Notes under the pieces: generated by a model | Databases searched by the model: none | Seen by the model: only the letters and a program-made list of their open reading frames with translations | What the model was told of the DNA's origin: nothing | DNA from: Burkholderia sp. Ac-20365 | GTDB lineage: Bacteria > Pseudomonadota > Gammaproteobacteria > Burkholderiales > Burkholderiaceae | Assembly: GCF_017104715.1 (NCBI RefSeq) | Contig: NZ_JAAGPI010000008.1 | Location: 62,001-126,000, forward strand | DNA: 64,000 nt | Direction: 5' to 3' | In this document: piece after piece, positions 8,390-17,300 of the stretch | Layout: each line of letters opens with the position of its first letter | How positions within the stretch are numbered: the stretch's first letter is position 1 | Made by a program: the position numbers and the translations under genes

Positions 8390-8787
8390 TACATACCCGA
8401 CATCGATCGACGTAGAAAACGCAACTGCCTTGATCGATGTCAATGCAGTGATAAGCACGCTGCATTAGCAGGCATATTTCACATTGCCAGAAAAATCATC
8501 CCGTCCTAAACTGAGTCATTGACGCAATGCAACAAGCAACGTCTCGCGTGTGAAGCGCGTGCGACGTATGCATTCATCAAAGCGTCATGCTTCTGCCATT
8601 TTTTTCGCTGATCTTGATCGAAGCCGCGCCTCATCGAGGCGCGTTGATGTCTCGCCCTGGTTTCAGGCCGCGCGACTCACTGCGACGATGCACGCGCATC
8701 GTGTAAGCGTTTCATGCGGGCATCGCGCGCGCATGTGAGCCTCGCATGAGACCACGGCGCCGACCCTTTAAGGGAGCAGATGCGACC
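8390..8787. other. Upstream region of the DUF3141-pta-ackA cluster
   Basis: Almost 400 bp without a convincing gene; an ORF at 8550-8738 has no family resemblance. The stretch holds an FNR/ANR-like box (8430-8443), AT-rich promoter-like DNA around 8461-8510 and a strong purine-rich ribosome binding site (AAGGGAGCAG) before the ATG at 8788. A tiny out-of-frame ATGCGACCATGA overlaps that start codon and might affect its use. Confidence 0.4.
8430..8443. promoter_or_regulatory. FNR/ANR-like box
   Basis: TTGATCGATGTCAA matches the FNR/ANR consensus TTGAT-N4-ATCAA with one mismatch. It lies 41 bp after the acyl-CoA dehydrogenase stop and about 345 bp before DUF3141. Oxygen-limited control of the cluster downstream would fit acetyl-phosphate/acetate fermentation; this is inference, because no transcription start is known. 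Confidence 0.45.
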
Positions 8788-11091
8788 ATGAATCAGTCTC
8801 AACCGGTATCCGCTTTATTCACTGCCTCGTCTGACACATTCACGCAGCCGATGCCCTTCGCATCCATGCCCGGCAATCTGATCGCGCAAGGCTATGCGTA
8901 CGCCGTCGATGCATGGCAACGCAGTGTGCTGTTCGCCGACGTGATGCGTGAACGCGGCAATCAGTATCAGGCGCACTTGCAGGAGCGCGTGCCCAACGTA
9001 CTCGATACCGAGTTCGGCACGGAACTCGTCGTGGATGGACGCACATTGCCGCGCCCCGTGAATTACGGCCTCGTGCGCATCCTTCCGCCCGACGACCTGA
9101 AGCCCGACCGCGATTTCGTCGAAGGCAGCGACCCTGGCCGCCTGCGTCCTTTCGTGGTGGTCGACCCACGCGCGGGACATGGACCCGGCATCGGCGGCTT
9201 CAAGCGCGATAGCGAAATCGGCGCTGCATTGCGCGCAGGACATCCGTGCTATTTCATCGGCTTTCTGCCTGACCCAGTGCCGGGACAAACCGTCGAAGAC
9301 GTGATGCACGCGGAAGCCGCGTTCCTCGAAAAGGTCATCGAACTGCATCCCCATAGCCCCGGCAAGCCCGCTGTCATCGGCAATTGCCAGGCAGGCTGGC
9401 AGGTGCTGATGACAGCCTCGATGCGGCCCGAACTGTTCGGCCCGATCGTCGTCGCGGGCGCGCCCGTGTCGTACTGGGCCGGCTGGCGCGGCAAGAACCC
9501 GATGCGCTATTCGGGCGGCATGCTCGGCGGCTCGTGGCTGACCGCGCTAACAGGCGATCTCGGCGATGGCCGTTTCGACGGCGCATGGCTCGTGCAGAAC
9601 TTCGAGAACCTGAACCCGGCGAATACGCTGTGGACCAAGCAATACAACCTGTACGCGAACATCGACTCGGAAGGCTCGCGCTATCTCGGCTTTGAAAAGT
9701 ACTGGGGCGGCCATGTGTTTCTGAACGCAGGCGAAATGCAGTACATCGTCGATAACCTGTTTGTCGGCAATCGCTTCGTGTGCGGCGAGATCGTCACGTC
9801 GGACGGCGTGCGGCTCGATCTGCGCAATATCCGCTCGCCCATCGTCGTGTTCTGCTCATATGGCGACAACATCACGCCGCCGCCGCAGGCGCTCGGCTGG
9901 ATCACCGATCTCTACCGCGACGATGCCGACCTGCTCGGCCACGACCAGACCATCGTCTATGCGACGCACGACAGCATCGGCCATCTCGGCATCTTCGTGT
10001 CGAGCAGCACGGGCAAGAAGGAACATCGCGAATTCGTCAGCAATATCGATCTGATCGATCTGCTGCCGTCGGGTCTTTACGAAGCGCACATCGGCGCCAA
10101 GACGAAAGAAACGCCGCACGCCGATCTCGTGCAAGGCCAATACGTGCTGTCGATTTCTCCGCGCACCGTCGCCGATGTGCGCGAGATCGTGCAGCCCGAT
10201 CCCGAAAGCGACCGGCGCTTCGCCACGGCTGCGTATATATCGCGCTTCAACCTCGGTCTGTATCGCAGCTTCCTGCAACCGTGGGTGCGCGCAACCACGA
10301 CGCCGTGGACCTCCGATTTTTCAAGCAAGCTGCATCCGCTGCGCATCACGTATGAACTGTGGTCCGATCGCAATCCGTTCGCGTCGTCTGTGGCGCAGGC
10401 AGCCGAAAGCGTGAAGGCAGCGCGCGCGCCCGTCGCCGCCGACAATCCGTTCATGCAGATGCAAACGGTGATGTCGAATGCGATCGTCGCGTCGTTCGAT
10501 TTCTATCGCGACATGCGCGACGCCGCTGTCGAGCAGCTCTTCGAGACCGTCTATGGCGCGCCGTGGCTGCAGGCTTTTGCGGGCCTTCCGCCACAGAGCG
10601 ACAGCGCAGCGAACGCCGCATTGACGGAACCCGGCGACACCGAAGAGCGCGAAGCGTCGATCGTCGCGGAACACGAGCGGCTGCGTCACGACATGACGGA
10701 AGGCGGTCTCATCGAAGCGAGCGTACGCGCGCTGCTGTACGTGCGGCGCACGCATGGCGAGGCGGACGAGCGCCGCTTCAATCTCGCGCGCGAAATGCTG
10801 AGCAAGCTGTCGGACGATGGCATTCTGTCGTTCAAGCATGTCGTGCGCGAACAGGCTGCGCTGTTGCGCCTCGACAGCGAGGCCGCGATCGGTGCGCTGC
10901 CGGGCCTGCTTTCCAGCGCGCCGCCCGACAACATCCGCAACGCCGCACGCGACATCGACAAGCTCAGCACGATGCTGCCGCTCGACGACAGCGAGCGCGC
11001 CGATCTCGCGCGCGTGCTGACGATCTTCGAATCGGCGTCGAAGAAGAAGACGACGCGGCGTGCGGAGTCCGCACGCCAGCAGGTCGAATGA
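8788..11091 (+). CDS. DUF3141 family protein (alpha/beta-hydrolase, PHA-synthase-like)
   Basis: Start at ATG 8788 follows AAGGGAGCAG and gives 767 residues. The N-terminal two thirds form an alpha/beta-hydrolase related to polyhydroxyalkanoate synthases: VVVDPRAGHGPGIGGFK near 123-139 and the nucleophile elbow GNCQAG at 198-203 with Cys200, as in PHA synthases, then SYGDNITPP and HDSIGHLGIF, which may supply the acid and histidine. The C-terminal third is helical and ends in a basic KKKTTRRA tail. In Burkholderiales DUF3141 genes sit with phosphotransacylase and acetate kinase, as here. Whether it makes polymer is untested. Confidence 0.85.
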   Translation: MNQSQPVSALFTASSDTFTQPMPFASMPGNLIAQGYAYAVDAWQRSVLFADVMRERGNQYQAHLQERVPNVLDTEFGTELVVDGRTLPRPVNYGLVRILPPDDLKPDRDFVEGSDPGRLRPFVVVDPRAGHGPGIGGFKRDSEIGAALRAGHPCYFIGFLPDPVPGQTVEDVMHAEAAFLEKVIELHPHSPGKPAVIGNCQAGWQVLMTASMRPELFGPIVVAGAPVSYWAGWRGKNPMRYSGGMLGGSWLTALTGDLGDGRFDGAWLVQNFENLNPANTLWTKQYNLYANIDSEGSRYLGFEKYWGGHVFLNAGEMQYIVDNLFVGNRFVCGEIVTSDGVRLDLRNIRSPIVVFCSYGDNITPPPQALGWITDLYRDDADLLGHDQTIVYATHDSIGHLGIFVSSSTGKKEHREFVSNIDLIDLLPSGLYEAHIGAKTKETPHADLVQGQYVLSISPRTVADVREIVQPDPESDRRFATAAYISRFNLGLYRSFLQPWVRATTTPWTSDFSSKLHPLRITYELWSDRNPFASSVAQAAESVKAARAPVAADNPFMQMQTVMSNAIVASFDFYRDMRDAAVEQLFETVYGAPWLQAFAGLPPQSDSAANAALTEPGDTEEREASIVAEHERLRHDMTEGGLIEASVRALLYVRRTHGEADERRFNLAREMLSKLSDDGILSFKHVVREQAALLRLDSEAAIGALPGLLSSAPPDNIRNAARDIDKLSTMLPLDDSERADLARVLTIFESASKKKTTRRAESARQQVE

Positions 11092-11181
11092 CAGACGAAG
11101 CCGCGCCGTGCGCGAGCGAACGATCACCGTCCGCCGCGCATGACGCGCATCTGGCTCGCAGCATCTACGAGGGCTTGGAAC

Positions 11182-12123
11182 ATGGAACACAAGCGCGATA
11201 AATACGAGCGCCTGGTCGCCTTTGCCGCCACACTCCCGCCGACACCGACCGCCGTCGCGCATCCTTGCGATCACGATTCGCTATCGGCCGTGGTCGAAGC
11301 AGCAAAGCTGAAACTGATCGCGCCGATACTCGTCGGCCCGCGCGCGAAGATCGAAGCGGCGGCAAAAGAAGGCAATCTCGATCTCGGCGATCTGCCCATC
11401 GTCGACGCGCCGCATAGTCATGCAGCCGCCGAATGCGCGGTGCAACTCGTGCACGAGGGCAAAGCGCAGGCACTGATGAAGGGCTCGCTGCATACGGACG
11501 AACTGATGGGCGCGGTGGTTTCCCGCGCGGCAGGCCTGCGCACCGAACGACGCGTGAGCCACTGCTTCATCATGGACGTGCCGGGCCGCGCCGATCCCCT
11601 CATCATCACCGACGCCGCCGTCAACATCGCGCCGACGCTCGACGAAAAGCGCGACATCGTGCAGAACGCCATCGATCTCGCGCATGCGCTGCGCTTCCCC
11701 GTTGCGCGCGTGGCGATTCTGTCGGCGATGGAAACCGTCAACTCGAAAGTGCCGTCGACGCTCGACGCCGCTGCACTCTGCAAGATGGCCGACCGCGGGC
11801 AGATCAAGGGCGGCATTCTCGACGGCCCGCTCGCGCTCGACAACGCGATCAACGAGGAAGCAGCGAAGATCAAAGGCATCGACTCGCCTGTCGCGGGCCA
11901 CGCGAACGTGCTCGTCGTGCCCGATCTCGAAGCGGGCAACATGCTCGCGAAGAGCCTCACGTTTCTCGCGGGCGCGGACGCCGCCGGCATCGTGCTCGGC
12001 GCGAAGGTGCCCATCATTCTCACGAGCCGTGCCGATTCCGTCATCACGCGGCTGGCCTCGTGCGCGGTTGCATCGATGGTCGCGCTCGCGCGACGCGAGC
12101 AGCCCACTTCCGCCATCGTCTGA
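11182..12123 (+). CDS. Phosphate acetyl/butyryl transferase
   Basis: The start at ATG 11182 (MEHKRDKYERLV) is preferred over upstream in-frame ATGs because GGCTTGGAAC precedes it and families begin here. The 313-residue protein is a PTA/PTB enzyme that exchanges CoA for phosphate on acetyl- or butyryl-CoA. Landmarks include ILVGPRAKIEAAA, the phosphate-loop segment VHEGKAQALMKGSLHTDEL, FIMDVPGRADPLIITDAAVN and ALDNAINEEAAKIKGIDSPV near the end. It is the short PTB-type form lacking the N-terminal DRTGG domain. It lies 58 bp before acetate kinase, so the pair would convert acyl-CoA to acyl phosphate and then to acid plus ATP. Confidence 0.9.
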   Translation: MEHKRDKYERLVAFAATLPPTPTAVAHPCDHDSLSAVVEAAKLKLIAPILVGPRAKIEAAAKEGNLDLGDLPIVDAPHSHAAAECAVQLVHEGKAQALMKGSLHTDELMGAVVSRAAGLRTERRVSHCFIMDVPGRADPLIITDAAVNIAPTLDEKRDIVQNAIDLAHALRFPVARVAILSAMETVNSKVPSTLDAAALCKMADRGQIKGGILDGPLALDNAINEEAAKIKGIDSPVAGHANVLVVPDLEAGNMLAKSLTFLAGADAAGIVLGAKVPIILTSRADSVITRLASCAVASMVALARREQPTSAIV

Positions 12124-12152
12124 ACAAGCCTTTGAGGCTTTGAGGGAGCGGC

Positions 12153-13334
12153 ATGGACGTCATCCTCGTCATCAACGCGGGTTCGTCGAGCATCAAGTTT
12201 CATGCGTTCGAAGCGCAAGGCGCGCAGCTCGAGCCGATCGCGGGCGGCAAGATCGAAGAGATCTACACGAATCCGCGCTTCACCGTGAAGCGGCAAAACG
12301 GCGAAGTGGTCGAAGACAAACGCTGGCCCGAAGGCGAGCGTCTCGGGCACGACAATGCAATCGCGTTTCTGCTCGACTGGCTGCGCAGCCACAACCAGGG
12401 ACGCGCAACGCTGCTCGCTGTCGGCCATCGCGTCGTGCATGGCGGCGACAGGTATTCGGCGCCCGTGCGCGTCGATGAACATGTGATGCAGGAACTCGAA
12501 GCGCTCGTGCCGCTTGCGCCGCTGCATCAGCCGCACAATCTCGCCGCCATCCGCTCGATCATGGCGCGCAATTCGACCGTGCCGCAGATCGCCTGCTTCG
12601 ATACCGCGTTTCATCACACGCAGCCCGCCGTCGCGACGCGTTTCGCGTTGCCGCCCGACATCACGGATCGAGGTGTGCGGCGCTATGGCTTTCACGGGCT
12701 CTCGTACGAATACATTGCGAGCGTGCTGCCGGAAGTCGACGAACGCGCGGCCAAAGGCAAGACCGTCGTGCTGCATCTGGGCAACGGCGCGAGCATGACG
12801 GCCTTCGATCAATGCAAAAGCATCGCAAGCACGATGGGCTTCACCGCCGTCGAAGGACTCGTGATGGGCACGCGCTCGGGCAGTCTCGATCCCGGCGTCG
12901 TGCTGTGGATGCTCGAAGAAGCAAATATGGATGCGCGTGCGATCGAAGCGCTGCTGTACAAGCGTTCCGGATTGCTCGGCGTGTCCGGCATTTCCAGCGA
13001 CATGCGCACGCTGCTCGCGAGCGACGATCCGAAAGCCGCCGAAGCCGTCGAACTGTTCTGCTATCGCATCTCGCGCGAACTCGGCTCGCTGACAGCCGCG
13101 CTCGGCGGGCTCGATGCGATCGTGTTCACGGCGGGCATCGGCGAGCGCGCGGACCCGGTGCGCAAGCGCGTGGGCGAACTGGCGGCGTGGCTCGGTGTGT
13201 CGCTCGATGAAGAGGCGAACCAACGTCACGGCCCGCGCATCAGCAATGAAAAAAGCGCCGTCGATGTCTGGGTGATTCCGACCAACGAAGAACTGATGAT
13301 CGCCCGGCATGCGCTGCGCCGGCTGGAGGATTGA
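12153..13334 (+). CDS. ackA: Acetate kinase
   Basis: A 393-residue ASKHA-fold enzyme transferring phosphate from acetyl phosphate to ADP. The N-terminus VILVINAGSSSIKFHAFE is the signature beta-strand and phosphate loop; GHRVVHGGDRY carries the active-site arginine, followed by LAPLHQPHNL, FDTAFHHTQP and GFHGLSYEY. HLGNGASMTA and the DPGVVLWM segment complete the nucleotide site. Length is normal. The gene is preceded by TTGAGGGAGCGGC and lies 29 bp after the phosphotransacylase, and the next gene starts 2 bp after its stop, so an operon is nearly certain. Confidence 0.96.
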   Translation: MDVILVINAGSSSIKFHAFEAQGAQLEPIAGGKIEEIYTNPRFTVKRQNGEVVEDKRWPEGERLGHDNAIAFLLDWLRSHNQGRATLLAVGHRVVHGGDRYSAPVRVDEHVMQELEALVPLAPLHQPHNLAAIRSIMARNSTVPQIACFDTAFHHTQPAVATRFALPPDITDRGVRRYGFHGLSYEYIASVLPEVDERAAKGKTVVLHLGNGASMTAFDQCKSIASTMGFTAVEGLVMGTRSGSLDPGVVLWMLEEANMDARAIEALLYKRSGLLGVSGISSDMRTLLASDDPKAAEAVELFCYRISRELGSLTAALGGLDAIVFTAGIGERADPVRKRVGELAAWLGVSLDEEANQRHGPRISNEKSAVDVWVIPTNEELMIARHALRRLED

Positions 13335-13336
13335 GC

Positions 13337-14116
13337 ATGGATACGCCGACAGGCAAGGTGCTGGCGGGACAGAAAGTGCTGATCATCGGCATCGCGAACG
13401 AGCATTCGATCGCCTTTGGCTGCGCGCGTGCGTTTCGCGATCTGGGCGCCGAACTCGCGATCACCTATCTGAACGACAAGGCGAAAACATACGTCGAGCC
13501 ACTCGCACGTGAGCTTGGCGCGTCGCTATTGCTGCCGCTCGACGTATCGGAACCCGGCCAGCTCGAAGCCGTGTTCGACGAAATCCGCGCGACCTGGGGA
13601 CGGCTCGACGTCGCCGTGCACTCGATCGCTTTCGCGCCGAAAGCGGATCTGCAAGGCGGCCTGCTGAACAGTTCGGCGGAAGGCTTTGCGGTGGCGATGG
13701 ACATCTCGTGCCATTCGTTCATCCGCATGGCGCGACTCGCCGCGCCGCTGATGGACGACGGCGGTTCGATGTTCGCGATGAGCTATCTGGGCGCGACGCG
13801 CGTCGTGCCGAACTACGATCTGATGGGCCCCGTGAAGGCCGCGCTCGAAGCGTCGTGCCGCTATCTCGCGCATGAGCTTGGGCCGAAGCGTATCCGCGTG
13901 CATCCCATCTCGCCGGGACCGTTGAAGACACGCGCGGCGTCGGGCCTGAAGGACTTCGACCTGCTGCTCAACGAAGCGGCCGAGCGCGCGCCCATTGGCG
14001 AACTCGTCGACATCATGGACGTCGGCTACACCTGCGCGTTTCTCGCTACACCCTACGCGCGGCGCATGACGGGCAACACCGTGTTCGTCGACGGCGGCGT
14101 GAGCATCATTGGCTGA
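13337..14116 (+). CDS. fabI: Enoyl-[acyl-carrier-protein] reductase (NADH), FabI type
   Basis: A 259-residue short-chain dehydrogenase-fold protein that reduces enoyl-ACP in fatty-acid elongation. IIGIANEHSIAFGCARAF is the FabI-type NADH site (the IAN-xSIA variant rather than TGxxxGIG), DVAVHSIAFAPK marks the substrate pocket, and Tyr160-x6-Lys167 (NYDLMGPVK) is the catalytic pair. SPGPLKTRAASGL is the mobile loop. A TTG at 13331 is an alternative start but ATG 13337 has the purines GGAGGATTGAG before it. Being inside a pta-ackA operon rather than with lipid-synthesis genes suggests a second FabI used under special conditions, which is inferred. Confidence 0.92.
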   Translation: MDTPTGKVLAGQKVLIIGIANEHSIAFGCARAFRDLGAELAITYLNDKAKTYVEPLARELGASLLLPLDVSEPGQLEAVFDEIRATWGRLDVAVHSIAFAPKADLQGGLLNSSAEGFAVAMDISCHSFIRMARLAAPLMDDGGSMFAMSYLGATRVVPNYDLMGPVKAALEASCRYLAHELGPKRIRVHPISPGPLKTRAASGLKDFDLLLNEAAERAPIGELVDIMDVGYTCAFLATPYARRMTGNTVFVDGGVSIIG

Positions 14117-14130
14117 AACAGGGCATCCGG

Positions 14131-14436
14131 ATGAAACTATTGATCAGCGGTCTCCCGCAAACCGCTTCGCTCGATGAAGTGAAAGCGCTCGTGTTCCGCT
14201 ATTCGCACGCGGACTGCCGCGAGATCGAACTGGTCGGCGAAGCCGACGAGCACCCCGCCGCGCTCATCGCGATCAAGGGTGCCAACTGGACGACGCTGAA
14301 TAACATCCGGCGCCGCCTGCATGGCATGTACTGGCATCGCTGCCGGCTGTCGGTGCAGGTGCTGTCGTTCTGGGACGTCAGCGAAGCGGCCGAAACGCGC
14401 CGCCAGACGAGAACGGCGCTGCCGGGGCGCGTCTGA
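14131..14436 (+). CDS. Small RRM-like RNA-binding protein
   Basis: The 101-residue product opens with MKLLISGLPQTASLDEVKAL, resembling the RNP2 strand and first helix of an RNA recognition motif. The rest (CREIELVGEADEHPAALIAI, then a helix with RRRLHGMYWHRCRL and a strand SVQVLSFW) fits the same beta-alpha-beta fold, although the RNP1 aromatics are weak. It starts 14 bp after fabI on the same strand and is probably the last gene of the cluster. A regulatory RNA-binding role under oxygen limitation is speculation. Confidence 0.65.
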   Translation: MKLLISGLPQTASLDEVKALVFRYSHADCREIELVGEADEHPAALIAIKGANWTTLNNIRRRLHGMYWHRCRLSVQVLSFWDVSEAAETRRQTRTALPGRV

Positions 14437-14462
14437 CCTGCCCGTCACCACTCGCGCTTACG

Positions 14463-14978
14463 TCATTCCGCTGCGGGTGAATTCGTCGCTGAAAAGATAT
14501 AGCGCGCGACACGCCACACACCGTCCGGCCCGCGATGCAGGATGAACAGTTCCTGGTTCGCTTCGGGCCGCGTCGCGCGCGTGCCTGCGAGCTTTTCGAT
14601 CGTGCCTGTCGAGTGCGTGCGTGCGAAGGCCCAGTCGCGCGATAAGGGCTTGATCTCGTCGATTGCGAAGCGCACGTTCAGTTTGACGGCGCCGAACGCG
14701 TGCTTATAGGCACTGCGTACGGCTTCGCGACCCACGGCGGCAGGTGCGCCCTGTGCCATGACGACCGGCGCGTCGTCATAGAGCTTCATGATCGCGTCGG
14801 TGTCCGACGTGTTCAATGCCACTTCATAGCGATGCAGTTGTTGCGTGATCGCATGATCTGCGTCAGCGACGGGCGCGGCAAACACAGCACGCGACCACGC
14901 CACGGACGCCGCGAGCAGCACGGGAATGATGCGCGTCCTGACTGTCAGGCAGAACGTCCTTTGGCGTGCCGTGTTCAC
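14463..14978 (-). CDS. Exported SnoaL/NTF2-like (DUF4440) protein
   Basis: A 171-residue product starting at GTG 14978, whose first bases overlap the stop of the upstream oxidoreductase (GTGA), so translation is coupled. The N-terminus (LTVRTRIIPVLLAASVAWS, cleavage after AVFA) is a signal peptide. The mature part has the cone-shaped NTF2-like fold signature: QQLHRYEVALNTSDTDAIMK, LYDDAPVVMAQGAPAAVGRE, AVRSAYKHAFGAVKLNVRF and HRGPDGVWRVARYIFS. This matches DUF4440/SgcJ-type proteins, which include isomerases and stress proteins of unknown substrate. Confidence 0.82.
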   Translation of the reverse strand: MNTARQRTFCLTVRTRIIPVLLAASVAWSRAVFAAPVADADHAITQQLHRYEVALNTSDTDAIMKLYDDAPVVMAQGAPAAVGREAVRSAYKHAFGAVKLNVRFAIDEIKPLSRDWAFARTHSTGTIEKLAGTRATRPEANQELFILHRGPDGVWRVARYIFSATNSPAAE

Positions 14979-15961
14979 AGCCGCACCACGATCTTGCCGG
15001 GCTCCCGACTGCTCTCGACCATACGATGCGCTTCCCGTACTTCGTCGAAGGCAAAAACCTTCGCGAGGTGGGACGGGATGCGGCGGTTTTCCACATCGAG
15101 CGCGAGTGACTTCAACGGCGCATTGGTGAGCGGCAGCACGTCGGTGCCGAAAAGCTGGCTCGGAAAGAAGCTCAATCGCGAGGCAGGCGCCAGGTCCGTG
15201 ATCAGGTTGAACTGCTCGAACACGGGCGGCCCGCCGAGCAGACCGATCACCGTGATCGCGCCGAACGGACGCAGCGTCTTTGCCGTGTCGCGCAGCGTCG
15301 CAGCGCCGACGATTTCGAGCGCGGCGTCGACGCCAGCCGGGTGCGCGTCGCGAACCTGCTCCGCGATCGCCCCCTTATCGACGATGACGACATCGGCGCC
15401 AGCGCCATACAGGCGCTCGGCGTGTTCTTTCGAGCGGGTCGAGGCGAACACGCGCACGCCCGAGGCCTTCGCGTAAGTAACGGCGGCAAGGCCGACCGAA
15501 GACGTGGCGCCGCGCACGAGCAGCGTTTGTCCCGCTTCGATCTGCAGGCTCCTGTGCAGCGCGCCCCAGGCGGTGAGGTACGCCTGCGGCAGCGCGGCCA
15601 GCTGATCCCATGGCAACCTCGTGCCCTCGAGCGACACGACATTGCTCGCGAGCACCGTCACCTCTTCCGCGTAGCTGCCCGCGCGCGTGAACTGCAAACC
15701 GCCCATCGCGGTGGCAACGCGCTCGCCGAAGCGAAACGCGCCGGACGGATCGTCGAGCACCTCGCCGACCGCTTCGATACCGGGCACGCGCGGCGCATCG
15801 ATCGGCCCGAGTTTGCCGGCGCGCAGATAGATTTCACCGCGGTTGATGCCGAATGCCCGCACGCGGATGCGCACTTCGTCGGACTTCGGCGCAACGGAAG
15901 GCACGTCGCGCAGTTCGAGCACTTCCGGCCCGCCGGCACGTTCGACTACATAGGCTTTCAT
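14975..15961 (-). CDS. Zinc-independent quinone oxidoreductase-like alcohol dehydrogenase (MDR family)
   Basis: A 328-residue medium-chain dehydrogenase/reductase, NADPH-dependent. MKAYVVERAGGPEVLELRDV and VRIRVRAFGINRGEIYLRAG form the GroES-like domain without the catalytic zinc cysteine, placing it with quinone oxidoreductases. The Rossmann part has QTLLVRGATSSVGLAAVTYA, where the GxxSSVG motif binds the cofactor, then VFASTRSKEHAERLYGAGAD. A second ATG at 15964 is equally possible, but the GGAG spacing favours 15961. It overlaps the DUF4440 gene by 4 bp. Substrate is unknown. Confidence 0.88.
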   Translation of the reverse strand: MKAYVVERAGGPEVLELRDVPSVAPKSDEVRIRVRAFGINRGEIYLRAGKLGPIDAPRVPGIEAVGEVLDDPSGAFRFGERVATAMGGLQFTRAGSYAEEVTVLASNVVSLEGTRLPWDQLAALPQAYLTAWGALHRSLQIEAGQTLLVRGATSSVGLAAVTYAKASGVRVFASTRSKEHAERLYGAGADVVIVDKGAIAEQVRDAHPAGVDAALEIVGAATLRDTAKTLRPFGAITVIGLLGGPPVFEQFNLITDLAPASRLSFFPSQLFGTDVLPLTNAPLKSLALDVENRRIPSHLAKVFAFDEVREAHRMVESSREPGKIVVRL

Positions 15962-16022
15962 CATGGACTCCGCTTGGATGGTCGATCGCTTCGATCTGGT
16001 TTCGCTGGACGGGACTTCGGCC

Positions 16023-16637
16023 TCAGGCGAAATGCAGTACATCGGCAACGGGCCTGCGTGGCTTTTGCGGCCAGTTGCCCGCTGCGGGATAACCCACCGT
16101 GACGAGCATCGCCGGGACGTCGGTCGATACGAGGCCGAACTCACGCGCCACGCCTGCCGGATCGAAGCCGATCATCGGGCCGGATGCCAGCCCTTTCGCC
16201 TGCGCAGCGAGCATCAGCGTCATCGCCGCCAGCGATGCCGAGCGGATCGCCTCGTCGCGCTGGGCCGCGGGCTTGTCCTGATACATCGACCACGCAGCAC
16301 CGACCCAGCCGTCGAAGGTCGTGCGATCGAGCAGGCCCGCATCCACGGATGGCTGCAGCGCTGCCGGCATCGTGCGGTGCGGCTCGAGCGTGCCGCAAAC
16401 GATGAACGTGACGGCCGCGTCGACGACCTTCTGTTGCCAGTAAGCGTGAGGCAACAGACGCGCCTTCGCGTCGTCGGTGCGAAGCGCGACGAATTTCCAG
16501 TTCTGCAGGTTGAATGCTGAAGGCGCTCTGGTCGCGAGGCGGATCAGCGCTTCGATTTCGTGGTCGGTCAGACGACGCGCGGGATCGAAATGATTCGCGG
16601 AGATCCGCGACTCGATGTGGTGTTCGACGGTGGGCAT
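16023..16637 (-). CDS. Nitroreductase family protein
   Basis: A 204-residue FMN-dependent reductase. RRLTDHEIEALIRLATRAPS is the start of the fold with the FMN-contacting RAPSAFNLQNWKFVA, and the C-terminal LMLAAQAKGLASGPMIGFD carries the second FMN loop, followed by VPAMLVTVGYP. Family members act as dimers on nitroaromatics, quinones or flavins with NAD(P)H. It is transcribed in the same direction as the MDR oxidoreductase, starting 62 bp upstream of it, so a small redox operon with the DUF4440 gene is likely. Confidence 0.88.
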   Translation of the reverse strand: MPTVEHHIESRISANHFDPARRLTDHEIEALIRLATRAPSAFNLQNWKFVALRTDDAKARLLPHAYWQQKVVDAAVTFIVCGTLEPHRTMPAALQPSVDAGLLDRTTFDGWVGAAWSMYQDKPAAQRDEAIRSASLAAMTLMLAAQAKGLASGPMIGFDPAGVAREFGLVSTDVPAMLVTVGYPAAGNWPQKPRRPVADVLHFA

Positions 16638-16976
16638 CCAGCACTCTCTGCTGTTTGGGACGATGTGATGCCACTTTTACGCATCGAAGCCAGAACAGGA
16701 ACGCACAAAACTGGTATCGCACCTCTCAGAAATGAGAGCAACGAAATGGATCACAACGCGGTCGCGGCGCTGGTCGATAGCGAGCCAGGTAGCGGAAGCG
16801 CTTCCGCCTGTAAACCATTCCCCGCCGCGAGACGTTGTACTTCTGCACGTCACGCGCACGATGCGCTGACGTCATCGCGGTTATGTCATAACATGATGGA
16901 TCTCGCAGCGCGGCTGCCGGCAACGGCGTGCGCCCACCAGTCCCGGTTACCGGATCGAAAGAAACACGTAGTCGAA
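16638..16976. other. Gene-free interval with one perfect palindrome
   Basis: About 340 bp between the minus-strand nitroreductase and the plus-strand small membrane protein. A frame open from 16560 through this interval lacks family resemblance and is not counted. The only clear structure is the 16-bp palindrome at 16792-16807. Confidence 0.4.
16792..16807. promoter_or_regulatory. 16-bp perfect palindrome, candidate operator
   Basis: GCGGAAGCGCTTCCGC is a perfect palindrome resembling LacI-family operators built around a central CG. It lies 155 bp from the nitroreductase start and 170 bp from the membrane-protein start, in the divergent control region. The binding protein is unknown. Confidence 0.4.
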
Positions 16977-17294
16977 ATGAACGATGCGTCGCATAAGATA
17001 GGTTCTATCTCTTCGTCGTCGAGCGCCCCTGCCGTGACCACGCCGTCTACCGTTCCCGAACCGGAACGCGCGCAGGACAACGCCTGCGTCGCGAAGGATG
17101 CCGCGCAGCACGGCGGCACGCCGTGGGCGATGTTCGCGCTATCGGCGCTCGGGCTGCTGGTCGGCGCGTTCGCGGTGATCGGGCCGGAACATGTGTCCGT
17201 GGCTGTCGCCAAGACGCTGCTGACGGTCGGCTGCCTGCTGGTCGCGGCGCTGGCCGGGATCGTCGCGTCGGATCTGTCGCGCGAACGGCGATAA
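16977..17294 (+). CDS. Small membrane protein with two C-terminal helices, 105 aa
   Basis: Start at ATG 16977 (MNDASHKIGSISSSSSAPAV) is chosen because the preceding frame has no coding character. The N-terminal 50 residues are Ser/Pro/Glu-rich and probably cytoplasmic. Two hydrophobic segments follow: WAMFALSALGLLVGAFAVIG and TLLTVGCLLVAALAGIVA, with a basic DLSRERR tail. No family is recognised. A minus-strand ORF over the same interval has no such organisation and is treated as a shadow. The rpoD-like promoter region begins seven bases after its stop. Confidence 0.55.
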   Translation: MNDASHKIGSISSSSSAPAVTTPSTVPEPERAQDNACVAKDAAQHGGTPWAMFALSALGLLVGAFAVIGPEHVSVAVAKTLLTVGCLLVAALAGIVASDLSRERR

Positions 17295-17300
17295 ATCGCA

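Noticed and set aside
8519..8532. Second FNR box TTGACGCAATGCAA
   Set aside because: Two mismatches from consensus; too weak to list.
8550..8738. 62-codon ORF before DUF3141
   Set aside because: No ribosome binding site or family resemblance; probably leader sequence.
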